Positions 16,599 to 24,874 of a stretch of DNA of 45,368 nt are shown here, in pieces; within the stretch, counting starts at the first letter, position 1, and each line of letters begins with the position of its first letter. The stretch covers positions 1 through 45,368 of the forward strand of contig CAZTPF010000015.1 of NCBI GenBank assembly GCA_964614655.1, given 5' to 3'. The position numbers and the translations under genes were made by a program. Below the pieces are notes generated by a model that had not been told where the DNA came from, did not search any database, and was given only the letters and a program-made list of their open reading frames with translations. Origin of the DNA: Casp-actino8 sp964614655 (GTDB lineage: Bacteria; Actinomycetota; Acidimicrobiia; Acidimicrobiales; Ilumatobacteraceae).

Positions 16599-17630
16599 AT
16601 GGAGCGCCGAGGTTCTGCGAAAGGCCTGACGACCGTGTTGGCCTCGTTGTCTCTCACCTCGTTGTTCGTCGTCGCCTGCTCGGCGGCCGAGGCCGAGGCA
16701 CCGTCGTCGGTCGCCGCTCCCGAGTCGTCTCTCGCTCCGACCACCTCCACCGTGGCGTCGACGACGACCTCGACCACCACGTCAACCAGTACGACGACCA
16801 CGACCACGACGTTGCCGCCCACGACCACCACCACGTTGGCCGTGCCGGCCCTCGACGTTCCGCTCGCCGCCACCGGAACCCGAGATGGTGACGGCGCCCG
16901 GCGCGTTCAGGAGAGGCTGTTACAGGCTGGTTACTGGCACGTCGCCGTCGACGGCGACTACGGGCACACGACCAAACAGGCCGTGATGGCTTTTCAGAAG
17001 TATCACGGTCTGAGGGCATCGGGGTCGGTCGATGAAGCGACCGCCCTGGCCCTCACTGCAGTCACCGAACGGCCGGTGTCGAAATCGGAACTCGACGGCG
17101 TCGTGAAAGAAGGTGTGGTCGTCGAAGTCGACAAGGATCGCCAGATCCTGATGATCGTCGTCGAAGGTCGCGTCGAGTGGGTCCTCAACACGTCAACCGG
17201 AAACGGTCAGTGGTTCCTCGAGCAGAACCAGAAGGATCCGACCAAGTGGGAGCTCGGCAAATCGATCACCGACTCCGGCCGTTTCACTGTCAACCGACAG
17301 CGTTCGGAAGGTTGGTGGGCCGGCGATCTCGGTGAGATCTACCGGCCGAAGTACTTCAACGGCGGTATCGCGATCCACGGTTCGCGAAGCATCCCGAACT
17401 ATCCCGCCTCGCACGGGTGCGTACGTGTGAGCGTGTCGGCCATGGACATGATCTGGGCGTCGGGTCTCGTCCCGAAGGGCACTCCGATCTGGGTGTACGG
17501 TGCCGATCCGGAGACCGAGAACGAGAAGCCCGAGATGCCGACGACCACCACCACGACGATCGCTCCCGATCCCGCCCCGGAGTCTCCAGAGGCGACCGTC
17601 ACCGTGCCTGAGTCGACGCTCGCACCCTGA
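16599..17630 (+). CDS. L,D-transpeptidase lipoprotein with peptidoglycan-binding domain
   Basis: A 343-residue exported enzyme. A lipoprotein-like signal ends at VVAC (Cys27), then comes a Thr/Ser-rich linker (about 48-80), a PG_binding_1 domain (about 97-152, VQERLLQAGY..DGDYG..TKQAVMAFQ) and a YkuD domain (about 170-305) with His260 and catalytic Cys274 in HGSRSIPNYPASHGCVRVS. A second Pro/Thr linker ends the protein. It would form 3-3 cross-links or anchor proteins in peptidoglycan. The stop overlaps the next start by one base (TGATG). Confidence 0.95.
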   Translation: MERRGSAKGLTTVLASLSLTSLFVVACSAAEAEAPSSVAAPESSLAPTTSTVASTTTSTTTSTSTTTTTTTLPPTTTTTLAVPALDVPLAATGTRDGDGARRVQERLLQAGYWHVAVDGDYGHTTKQAVMAFQKYHGLRASGSVDEATALALTAVTERPVSKSELDGVVKEGVVVEVDKDRQILMIVVEGRVEWVLNTSTGNGQWFLEQNQKDPTKWELGKSITDSGRFTVNRQRSEGWWAGDLGEIYRPKYFNGGIAIHGSRSIPNYPASHGCVRVSVSAMDMIWASGLVPKGTPIWVYGADPETENEKPEMPTTTTTTIAPDPAPESPEATVTVPESTLAP

Positions 17631-18409
17631 TGTCGCACATCCGCTACGAACGCAACGGTCGGGTCGGAACCATCACGATCGATCGTCCGGAGAAGAAGAA
17701 CGCGATGACGTTCGCGATGCTCGGTGATTTCATCGAGGCGGTCGGCGAGGCATCGAACGACGACGCGATCAGCGTGCTCGTCGTCACCGGAGTACCCGGC
17801 GCCTTCTGCGCCGGGACCGACCTCGCCGATCTGTCGACGATTCCGGGCGAAGAACGCGGACTGCGCGGCTCGGCCGAAGAGACCGACAAGTGGTGGCCCC
17901 TCGTCCAGTGCGCGAAGCCCACCATCGGCGCGATCGACGGACCAGCGGTCGGGATGGGTGCTGAATTCACTTCCCAGTGCGATCTGCGCATCGCCACCCA
18001 TCGGGCGCGCTTCGCCTGGAACTTCGTTCACCGTGGTCTGGTGCCCGACACCGGAGCCGGCACGTGGCTCCTTCCTCGCATCATCGGACTCCAGAACGCA
18101 CTGCGTCTCACGTACACCGGAGACATGATCGACGCCGACGAGGCGTTACGTCTGGGGTACGTGCTCGACGTGGTGGAGCCCGAGGCACTCGACTCAGTCG
18201 TTCATGATCTCGCCGAGCGAGTGGCGGCCGGGTCTCCGCATTCCCATCGGCTGATCAAGCAGTTGACGTACGAGGGTCTCACGTCGTCGGTGGCCGATCA
18301 CATGAATCGCCACACGTCGGCCATGTCGGCCTCGTTCAAGAGCGACGATCACCGAGAAGGTGTGGCGGCCTTTCTCGAGCGCCGTCCGGCGGTGTTCACC
18401 GGCCGTTGA
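17630..18409 (+). CDS. Enoyl-CoA hydratase/isomerase family protein
   Basis: A 259-residue crotonase with VGTITIDRPEKKNAM, oxyanion-loop AFCAGTDLADL and GAIDGPAVGMGAEF. At the position of the second catalytic Glu it reads GLVPDTGAGTW, with Asp in place of Glu, so classical hydratase activity should not be assumed; isomerase or another crotonase reaction is possible. It is translationally coupled to the transpeptidase upstream, but no functional link is evident. Third crotonase-fold gene within 7 kb. Confidence 0.92.
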   Translation: MSHIRYERNGRVGTITIDRPEKKNAMTFAMLGDFIEAVGEASNDDAISVLVVTGVPGAFCAGTDLADLSTIPGEERGLRGSAEETDKWWPLVQCAKPTIGAIDGPAVGMGAEFTSQCDLRIATHRARFAWNFVHRGLVPDTGAGTWLLPRIIGLQNALRLTYTGDMIDADEALRLGYVLDVVEPEALDSVVHDLAERVAAGSPHSHRLIKQLTYEGLTSSVADHMNRHTSAMSASFKSDDHREGVAAFLERRPAVFTGR

Positions 18410-18447
18410 CCCGGGCGATGCCCGCTCGACACTCCTCGTGAGGCACG

Positions 18448-19281
18448 ATGGGTGCCATGCGCATTCTCCTCACCAACGACGACGGCATCGATTCGGTGGG
18501 TCTACACGTCCTGGCGCGAGCCATGCGACCGTTCGGTGACGTGGTGATCGCTGCGCCTGACCGCGAATTCTCGGGTGCCGGAGCCGCCCTCGGCGCGTTG
18601 CATCTGATCCAGCCCGAGGTCCACCGAGCGTCGGTCGACGGTATCGACGAGGCCTGGGCCGTGACCGGGCCGCCGGCTCTGTGCGTGATGTTCTCGCGTC
18701 TCGGAGCCTTCGGCGAACCTTTCGATCTCGTGGTGTCGGGAATCAACCCCGGAGTGAACGTCGGCCGATCGGTGTACCACTCGGGAACGGTGGGTGCGGC
18801 GCTGACGGCGCGAAACGGCCTGGTGTCGGGCATTGCGGTGAGTCAGGCGGTCACCGGCTTCGGTGTCGAAGGTCAAGGCTGGGACGAGATGCTGATCGGC
18901 CAGAAATGGGAAGCGGCCGCCGACGTCGCTGCGACCTTCGTCGAAGGTTTCGTGTCGAACATGCCGGCCAAGCCGGTGGTCGTGAACATCAACGTCCCCA
19001 ACAAGGACGTCGACGACATGAAGGGTTGGCGCCTCGGTCGCATCGGGCACGAGCCGCCGCGTCGCATGAGCACGGCGACGCTCGAACCCAAGACCGGCCA
19101 CGACGGCTCGTATTACGTGCGCATGCAGTGGGGCGAGGCGGTCGAACTGCCTGCCGACACCGACGGCGGTCTCGTCGAGAACGATTACGTGTCGGTGAGC
19201 TACCTGAGCGCCATCGCGCATGACGATCGCATCGACACGGAGGCGGCCGAGACCGCGCTCACTGCTCTGTTCGACCGCTAG
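18448..19281 (+). CDS. surE: 5'/3'-nucleotidase SurE
   Basis: A 277-residue SurE, a metal-dependent phosphatase that dephosphorylates nucleoside monophosphates. Active-site segments are ILLTNDDG, APDREFSGAG and VSGINPGVNVG. Two starts are possible: ATG 18448 (MGAM) with GTGAGG 4 nt upstream, or ATG 18457 (MRILLTNDDG), which matches the family N terminus better but is 13 nt from that site. The C terminus (ENDYVSVSYLSAI) is family-like. Its stop is 7 bp from the convergent transpeptidase. Confidence 0.95.
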   Translation: MGAMRILLTNDDGIDSVGLHVLARAMRPFGDVVIAAPDREFSGAGAALGALHLIQPEVHRASVDGIDEAWAVTGPPALCVMFSRLGAFGEPFDLVVSGINPGVNVGRSVYHSGTVGAALTARNGLVSGIAVSQAVTGFGVEGQGWDEMLIGQKWEAAADVAATFVEGFVSNMPAKPVVVNINVPNKDVDDMKGWRLGRIGHEPPRRMSTATLEPKTGHDGSYYVRMQWGEAVELPADTDGGLVENDYVSVSYLSAIAHDDRIDTEAAETALTALFDR

Positions 19282-19288
19282 ACGATCG

Positions 19289-20290
19289 TCAGACGACGAC
19301 GACTTTTGTGCCCACTTGGGCGAAGTCCCACATGAAGGCGGCATCGGCATTGGCCTGACGCTGGCAGCCGCCACTCAATCGCTGACCCAATTCGTCCTCG
19401 GTCTGGTACGGCGAGTCGTCTTCGCGGTGAAGGGGGATCGCATGGAAGCCGATGTGGCCGATGTCGGTGCGGAGCCAGCGAATCATCTGCGGCAGCCATG
19501 CCTTGCCGTTCCACGCCGTCGACATCTCGGAGCGGCTGTACACCTCGTGGGTGCCGGCCCGTTCGTTGTCGTACTTGCTGCCCGAGACCAACCATGAACG
19601 AAGAATCACCTCGTTCTCGTCGACGGCCCACACGCGCTGTCCGGCCCGTGAATACACGACGCGTCGACCGGACCCTGAGTTCTCGGGGAGCGGGGGAGCG
19701 TCGGCTCCGGCCGACGCGACACTCGACAGCGGGTAACCGAGAAGATCCACGGCGCCGGCTGCTGGTGCCGGTGTCCTCACGACGAGCGATTGCTCGTCCG
19801 GCCAGATCCCGAGTGACAGGGCCGTCTCGCGCCCCACGAGGCCGTCGACGTAGAGGTCGCGATCCGATTGGAGGGCCTGAACGGCCGCTGCCGTCCGGTT
19901 GTCGTACACACCAGAGGGGCTGTCGTCCAAGTAGCCGGCCTCGCGAAGTGCTTCTTGGAGGCACACGACATCTGCGCCGCTCGATCCGCCGCCCAGGCTG
20001 CGCTGAGTGAGGGTGCATTCCTCGATCGATGCCGGATCGGCGCCGACCAAGTCCTCGCCGTCAGCCACGATCAGGCCTTCGACCACCGGTGTCGACTCGG
20101 TTGGGGTCGTGACGTCGAGAGTGATGTCATCGTCTGCGCCGGCAATCTCATCGGCCAGGACCACGGTCGTCTCGGCCGTCGCCATCGGCGAACCGTTCGA
20201 GCCGCTCGAGACGACCGCAGCAACGATGCACGCAGCCGCTACGAAACCGACTCCACCGTAGAGCCACGGGCGATCACGCAGGTCGGACAT
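19289..20290 (-). CDS. L,D-transpeptidase with peptidoglycan-binding domain, membrane-anchored
   Basis: A 333-residue protein with one N-terminal membrane segment (about 10-29), an acidic Asp/Glu/Thr-rich stalk (37-90), a PG_binding_1 domain (about 97-162, LQEALREAGYL..VYDNRTAAAVQALQ) and a C-terminal YkuD domain. The catalytic motif is LSGGCQRQ (Cys309, Arg311), with His283 in GHIGFHAIPLH. It differs from the lipoprotein transpeptidase at 16599 in anchor, stalk and catalytic motif (SGGCQR versus SHGCVR), so the two are paralogues of different subtypes. It is divergent from the SDR gene. Confidence 0.92.
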   Translation of the reverse strand: MSDLRDRPWLYGGVGFVAAACIVAAVVSSGSNGSPMATAETTVVLADEIAGADDDITLDVTTPTESTPVVEGLIVADGEDLVGADPASIEECTLTQRSLGGGSSGADVVCLQEALREAGYLDDSPSGVYDNRTAAAVQALQSDRDLYVDGLVGRETALSLGIWPDEQSLVVRTPAPAAGAVDLLGYPLSSVASAGADAPPLPENSGSGRRVVYSRAGQRVWAVDENEVILRSWLVSGSKYDNERAGTHEVYSRSEMSTAWNGKAWLPQMIRWLRTDIGHIGFHAIPLHREDDSPYQTEDELGQRLSGGCQRQANADAAFMWDFAQVGTKVVVV

Positions 20291-20354
20291 CGACTTTCGA
20301 GGTTACTGACACTGGTCCCAGGGGTGTCGGCATGTCCATGAGACACTTGACGTC

Positions 20355-21218
20355 GTGGGAGTCGTGGTGGTCACGGGTGCGAACAGCGGGATCGGCTTGG
20401 CGACGACGAGGCTTTTGACGGCCAATGGTCATCACGTGGTCATGGCCTGTCGCAGTCTCGACAAGGCCGAGCGTGCGGCCGACGAGGTCCGGCGGGTCGC
20501 CTCGGCCGGTTCCGTGGAGGTCGCGCGCCTCGACCTGGCCGACCTCGACTCGATCGAACACTTCGTGTCGACGTGGCCGGACGATCGACCGATCGACGTC
20601 CTCGTGAACAACGCCGGCGTGATGGGTCTCGATCGATCCGCGACCGCGCAGGGTTGGGAGACTCAGTTCGCCACCAACCATCTCGGTCATTTCGTGCTCA
20701 CCGGGCGGCTGTTGCCCGTGCTTCGACGGGCCGAACGTCCGCGCGTCGTCACCGTCTCGAGTCTCGGTCACCGAGCCGGTCGTCTTCGCCTCGACGACGT
20801 GATGTACGAGCGTCGGCGCTACGACAGGTGGGGTGCGTATTTCCAGTCGAAGCTCGCCAACGTGCTCTTCGCGCACGAGCTCGATCGACGTCTGAAGATG
20901 AACGGCGACGGAGTTCGTTCGGTCGGATGTCATCCGGGAACGGCCAGTACCGAGATCGGCAAGACGGGCTCGTCGGTTGCCAACTCGGTGATTCGAACGT
21001 TCTTTCCGGTCGTCGCGCGGTCGGCCGAACGTGGTTCGGCAGCGGTGTTCCACGCCGCGACCGCTCCCGTCGACGGGGGCGAATTCTTCGGGCCGCGCTT
21101 TCTGGCCTTCGGCCGCACACGCGAGGAGACGCCGAGCCGACGGGCGCGTCACCCGGAGACAGCGCGGATGCTCTGGGAGCTGAGCGAAGAACTCACCGGT
21201 TTTCGATACGAGTGGTGA
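20355..21218 (+). CDS. Short-chain dehydrogenase/reductase
   Basis: A 287-residue classical SDR. The cofactor motif is TGANSGIG (7-14), followed by NNAG (85-88) and catalytic Ser136, Tyr162 and Lys166 (YFQSK). ACRS after beta-2 favours NADP(H). N-x-LGHF and HPGT match the retinol-dehydrogenase/WW-domain-oxidoreductase-like branch common in Actinobacteria. GTG start. Substrate unknown. Its stop lies 13 bp from the convergent GNAT gene. Confidence 0.92.
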   Translation: MGVVVVTGANSGIGLATTRLLTANGHHVVMACRSLDKAERAADEVRRVASAGSVEVARLDLADLDSIEHFVSTWPDDRPIDVLVNNAGVMGLDRSATAQGWETQFATNHLGHFVLTGRLLPVLRRAERPRVVTVSSLGHRAGRLRLDDVMYERRRYDRWGAYFQSKLANVLFAHELDRRLKMNGDGVRSVGCHPGTASTEIGKTGSSVANSVIRTFFPVVARSAERGSAAVFHAATAPVDGGEFFGPRFLAFGRTREETPSRRARHPETARMLWELSEELTGFRYEW

Positions 21219-21231
21219 GAGCGAACCGGGG

Positions 21232-21702
21232 TCAGCCGCGCCAGTCGAGACTCATCCACACCGAGTCCTCGGCGACGAAACCGAGTCGTTCGTAGAGCCG
21301 GCGCCCGCGATCGTTGTGGGTCTCGGTCTCCAGATAGATGCGGGAGTATCCCCGTTCTCGAACTTCGTCGAGCACGAGTTGCATGGCGCGTGTTCCGATT
21401 CCGGTGCCGCGAGGTCGAACGTAGAGTTCGTCGAACAGCGCTTCTGGACCTCCGGCCTCGATCGAGTAGCCCCATGTCACGCACGCGTATCCCACCGGCG
21501 AACCTGGCGCCTCGTCGATCAGCCACACGGAGCCGTGTCGATCGTCGGCCAACAAAGGCCCCAACGCCGAACGGACCGCCGTCTCGTCGAAGGGGTGTCG
21601 GTCGGCCGCGCAGTAGTCGGCGATCAACTCGAGCAACGTGTCGAGATCGGCCGAGTCCGCTCGTCGAATCGTCACGTTCGACACGTGATTTTCGTCGCCC
21701 AT
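21232..21702 (-). CDS. GNAT-family N-acetyltransferase
   Basis: A 156-residue acetyltransferase. Motif A, ELYVRPRGTGIGTRAMQ, includes the acetyl-CoA pyrophosphate loop R-x-x-G-T-G-I-G, and motif B is LETETHNDRGRRLYERLGF. The start MGDENHVSN at 21702 is the first in-frame ATG that does not run into the mrp operon. A small-molecule or aminoglycoside-like acceptor is possible but not shown by the sequence. Divergent from mrpA. Confidence 0.92.
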   Translation of the reverse strand: MGDENHVSNVTIRRADSADLDTLLELIADYCAADRHPFDETAVRSALGPLLADDRHGSVWLIDEAPGSPVGYACVTWGYSIEAGGPEALFDELYVRPRGTGIGTRAMQLVLDEVRERGYSRIYLETETHNDRGRRLYERLGFVAEDSVWMSLDWRG

Positions 21703-21780
21703 GGCACGATCGTAGGTGCCGATGCGAGGTAGATTCAGGTGCTTGGTGAGCCGGGAAGTCTGGTCGGCATCGGATCCCCC

Positions 21781-24090
21781 ATGACTGTCATCGTCCTCGC
21801 CCATTTCCTCGTCGGTCTGACGATTCTCGTCGTCGGCGGTCGTGCCCCTCGACTTGCGGTGTCCGCCGGGGTGCTGGTGTTGGCGGCATCGTTCGTGTCG
21901 ACGATCGCGATGAGTCGCCGAGACGAGCCGATGGGCGAGACCTGGACGTGGATCGAGGGGCTCGGCTTGTCGATCGATCTTCGACTCGACGGCTTCGCCG
22001 TCGTGATGGCGCTCGTCGTGAGTGGCCTCGGGGCGCTCATCCTCGCCTACGCCGGTTCGTACTTCGATCACGACCGAACGTTCACCCGTTTCGCTGGAGT
22101 CTTCGTCCTGTTCGCCGGGGCGATGACCGGTCTCGTGCTCAGTGCCGACCTCTTCACGATGTTCGTCTTCTGGGAGATGACCTCGGTCTTCTCGTTCTTG
22201 TTGATCGGCCTCGACGATCGGTCCGAGAAAGCTCGCAAGTCGGCCTTGCGAGCGCTGCTCACCACTGGGATGGGCGGCCTCGCCCTCCTCGGGGCCGTGG
22301 CCCTCTTCCAGGTCGAGGCCGGAACGACGTCGTTCGCCGAGTTGGCCGAGTCGCCGCCGGGGGGCGCGGTCGTGAACGCGGCGCTCGTTCTGGTCCTGGT
22401 CGCGGCCTTCACGAAATCGGCCCAGTTCCCCTTCCATTTCTGGCTCCCCGGTGCGATGGCCGCGCCCACGCCGGTCAGCGCCTACCTGCACTCGGCCACC
22501 ATGGTGAAGGCCGGAATCGTCCTCGTGGCCCGGATGGCGCCGATCTTCGGAGATCGAGAGTTCTGGCGGTGGTCGATCGTGATCTGTGGAGGCCTCACGA
22601 TGATGATCGGAGGTCTGCGGGCGCTGAAGCAGAACGACATCAAACTTCTGCTCGCCTTCGGCACCGTGTCGCAACTCGGTTTCATGATGATTCTCTTCGG
22701 ACTCGGCACGCCGTCTCTCACGTACGCCGGCGTGGCCCACTTGGTCGCCCACGCGGTGTTCAAGGCCGGATTGTTCCTCGGTGTCGGAGTCGTCGACCAC
22801 ACCTTCGGCTCTCGCGACATCACCGTGCTGTCGGGTGTGGGGCGACGAATGAAGTGGTTGGCCGTTCTCGCAGCCGCCAACGCGTTGTCGATGGCGGGTG
22901 TCATTCCACTCCTCGGTTTCGCGACCAAAGAGAAGGCCCTTGTCGGCCTGATCGACTCCGACCACTACGTCGGGAACCTCGGTGAGGTAGCTCTCGGAGT
23001 GGTCGCACTCGGCTCGGTCGTCACGGTCATGTACACACTGCGGTTCTTCGTCGGCACGTTCGGGCGTCGAGTCGGTGCGGCCGATTCCGAAGTTCACCAC
23101 GGTCCGGGCTGGCTCCTCGTCGGCCCGATCGTTTTCCTCGCCGGGGTGTCGTTCGTCGGTGGGTTGATCCCCGGAGTCCTCGGTGATCTGGTGCGCGGGC
23201 CGGCGAAGTCGTTGGACGCGGCGGCCAAAGGCTCTTTGGTGCTGTGGCCAGGTTTCAACGCGGCGTTCCTCACCTCGATCGGAATCCTCGTCGGTGGAGT
23301 CGTCCTGTGGCGCCTGACGCGCGCCGTCACCTGGCGGCGAAGCCTTCCGCTGTCGGGAGAGCGTGCCTACGACGCCGTGTACGACTCGGTCTTGAGCGGA
23401 TCCCGCCGGGTCACGTCCATCAGTCAGACCGGTTCACTCGTCGTATATCTGGTGGCGACGATGTCGGTCGTTCTCGTCGCTCTCGTGGTCTCGATCGTGT
23501 GGGACGGCGACCTCGCAATCGACGGTTTGGTTCTCGCCGACTCGTGGCAACAGGCCGTCATCGTCCTCGGAGTATGTGCAGCGTCGATCGCGCTCGTCGT
23601 GGTCCGCCACCGTTTCGTGTCGGCCGCTCTTCTCGGTGTCGCTGGCTTCGGAGTCGCAGTCCTCTTCGCTTTGCACGGCGCACCCGACCTCGCGCTCACG
23701 CAGCTGCTGATCGAGACGCTGACCCTCGTCGTGTTCCTTCTCGTTCTGCGCCAGATGCCTCGGCGCTTCGACCCGGCACCCTCATGGGCGCCACGGGCCT
23801 TCCGACTGGCGGTGTCGCTGGCGGTCGGTGTCGCCATGACCCTGTTCGCCCTCCAGGTGTTCGAAGCCCGCGAGGGAGTTTCGGTCGGGGAGGAGTACGC
23901 AGTTCTGTCCGAACCCGAGGCGGGTGGGAAGAACATCGTCAACGTGATCCTGGTCGACTTCCGTGGTTTCGACACCCTGGGTGAGATCACCGTTCTCGCC
24001 ATCGCCGCGATCGGTGTCATGAACCTCGTTCGCATGGCTCAGCGTCAACGCCGCATCGAAGTGCCTCCGACCGACGAGGTGATCGCATGA
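21781..24090 (+). CDS. mrpA: Na+/H+ antiporter subunit A (Mrp/Mnh)
   Basis: A 769-residue polytopic membrane protein homologous to the NuoL/NuoN subunits of complex I. Conserved charged residues are the Glu in FWEMTSVFSFLLIG and the Lys in FTKSAQFPFHFWLP and ATMVKAGIVL. The C-terminal part holds the MbhD/MbhE-like extension (GAPDLALTQLLIETLTLVVFLL and ILVDFRGFDTLGEITVL), standard for full-length MrpA. ATG 21781 (MTVIVLAHFLVGL) is preferred to GTG 21739. It exports Na+ in exchange for protons together with the six following subunits. mrpB overlaps it by 4 bp. Confidence 0.96.
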   Translation: MTVIVLAHFLVGLTILVVGGRAPRLAVSAGVLVLAASFVSTIAMSRRDEPMGETWTWIEGLGLSIDLRLDGFAVVMALVVSGLGALILAYAGSYFDHDRTFTRFAGVFVLFAGAMTGLVLSADLFTMFVFWEMTSVFSFLLIGLDDRSEKARKSALRALLTTGMGGLALLGAVALFQVEAGTTSFAELAESPPGGAVVNAALVLVLVAAFTKSAQFPFHFWLPGAMAAPTPVSAYLHSATMVKAGIVLVARMAPIFGDREFWRWSIVICGGLTMMIGGLRALKQNDIKLLLAFGTVSQLGFMMILFGLGTPSLTYAGVAHLVAHAVFKAGLFLGVGVVDHTFGSRDITVLSGVGRRMKWLAVLAAANALSMAGVIPLLGFATKEKALVGLIDSDHYVGNLGEVALGVVALGSVVTVMYTLRFFVGTFGRRVGAADSEVHHGPGWLLVGPIVFLAGVSFVGGLIPGVLGDLVRGPAKSLDAAAKGSLVLWPGFNAAFLTSIGILVGGVVLWRLTRAVTWRRSLPLSGERAYDAVYDSVLSGSRRVTSISQTGSLVVYLVATMSVVLVALVVSIVWDGDLAIDGLVLADSWQQAVIVLGVCAASIALVVVRHRFVSAALLGVAGFGVAVLFALHGAPDLALTQLLIETLTLVVFLLVLRQMPRRFDPAPSWAPRAFRLAVSLAVGVAMTLFALQVFEAREGVSVGEEYAVLSEPEAGGKNIVNVILVDFRGFDTLGEITVLAIAAIGVMNLVRMAQRQRRIEVPPTDEVIA

Positions 24091-24527
24091 TCGGCAAGCG
24101 GCTCACCGTTCTCGACGAAGCGGATCGCTGGCTCTTCCGAGCCTTGATGCTGGTGTCGATCTACGTGATGGTGCGCGGGCACAACGCTCCTGGTGGAGGT
24201 TTCGCCGGGGGCTTGATCGCCGGCTCGGCCTTCGTACTTCGCTACCTCGCCGGCGGAATCCTGCGGGTCCGACGGTCGTCGATCGTCAATCCCAGTCGAC
24301 TCATCGGCCTCGGTCTGATCGTGTCGGCCGTCGTCGCCGTCGTCCCGCTCCTGTCGGGCGATCCGGCGCTGTCGTCCGACATCGTGAAGTTCACCCTTCC
24401 CCTGATCGGAGAGATGAAGGTGGTGTCGTCGAGCCTCTTCGACGTCGGGGTGTACTTGCTCGTGGTCGGCGCCGTGCTCACCGTGCTCGTACATCTCGGG
24501 TCCGACCCGCTCGGAGACGGAACATGA
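24087..24527 (+). CDS. mrpB: Na+/H+ antiporter subunit B
   Basis: A 146-residue protein with four membrane segments. RGHNAPGGGFAGGLI is the family signature. ATGA overlap with mrpA and with mrpC. It is an obligatory partner in the Mrp complex. Confidence 0.95.
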   Translation: MIGKRLTVLDEADRWLFRALMLVSIYVMVRGHNAPGGGFAGGLIAGSAFVLRYLAGGILRVRRSSIVNPSRLIGLGLIVSAVVAVVPLLSGDPALSSDIVKFTLPLIGEMKVVSSSLFDVGVYLLVVGAVLTVLVHLGSDPLGDGT

Positions 24528-24874
24528 GTCTCGCCTACGCCCTCCTCATCGGGGTCCTCTTCGCGACTGGATCGTTCCTTCTGATGAACCGGACGCTGAC
24601 CCGGATCATCCTCGGTGTCGCCATGATCGGAAACGGGATCAACGTCCTCATCGTGACCTTGTCGAGTCGACCGGGTGGAGCACCGATCGTCGGCGAGAGC
24701 GACACCACCGACTCGGTTCCGCAGGCTCTGGTTCTCACGGCGATCGTGATCGGATTCGCGTTGATCGCCTTCATGTTGGCGCTGGCGTGGCGCAACTGGA
24801 CGATCGACGGCAACGACATCGTCGAGGACGACGTCGAGGATCGTCGGGTCGCTCGACGCAAGGACGAGTCGTGA
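24524..24874 (+). CDS. mrpC: Na+/H+ antiporter subunit C
   Basis: A 116-residue NuoK-like protein with three membrane segments (ALLIGVLFATGSFLL, RIILGVAMIGNGINVLIV, QALVLTAIVIGFALIAFMLAL). D-x-x-P-Q-A-L-V-L-T-A-I-V-I is the NuoK/MrpC signature. The charged C-terminal tail (VEDDVEDRRVARRKDE) is cytoplasmic. Overlaps mrpD by 4 bp. Confidence 0.95.
   Translation: MSLAYALLIGVLFATGSFLLMNRTLTRIILGVAMIGNGINVLIVTLSSRPGGAPIVGESDTTDSVPQALVLTAIVIGFALIAFMLALAWRNWTIDGNDIVEDDVEDRRVARRKDES

Noticed and set aside
21232..23100. The GNAT frame extended upstream to 622 codons across mrpA
   Set aside because: The N-terminal 466 residues are low-complexity Glu/His/Arg sequence antisense to mrpA. The real GNAT starts at 21702.
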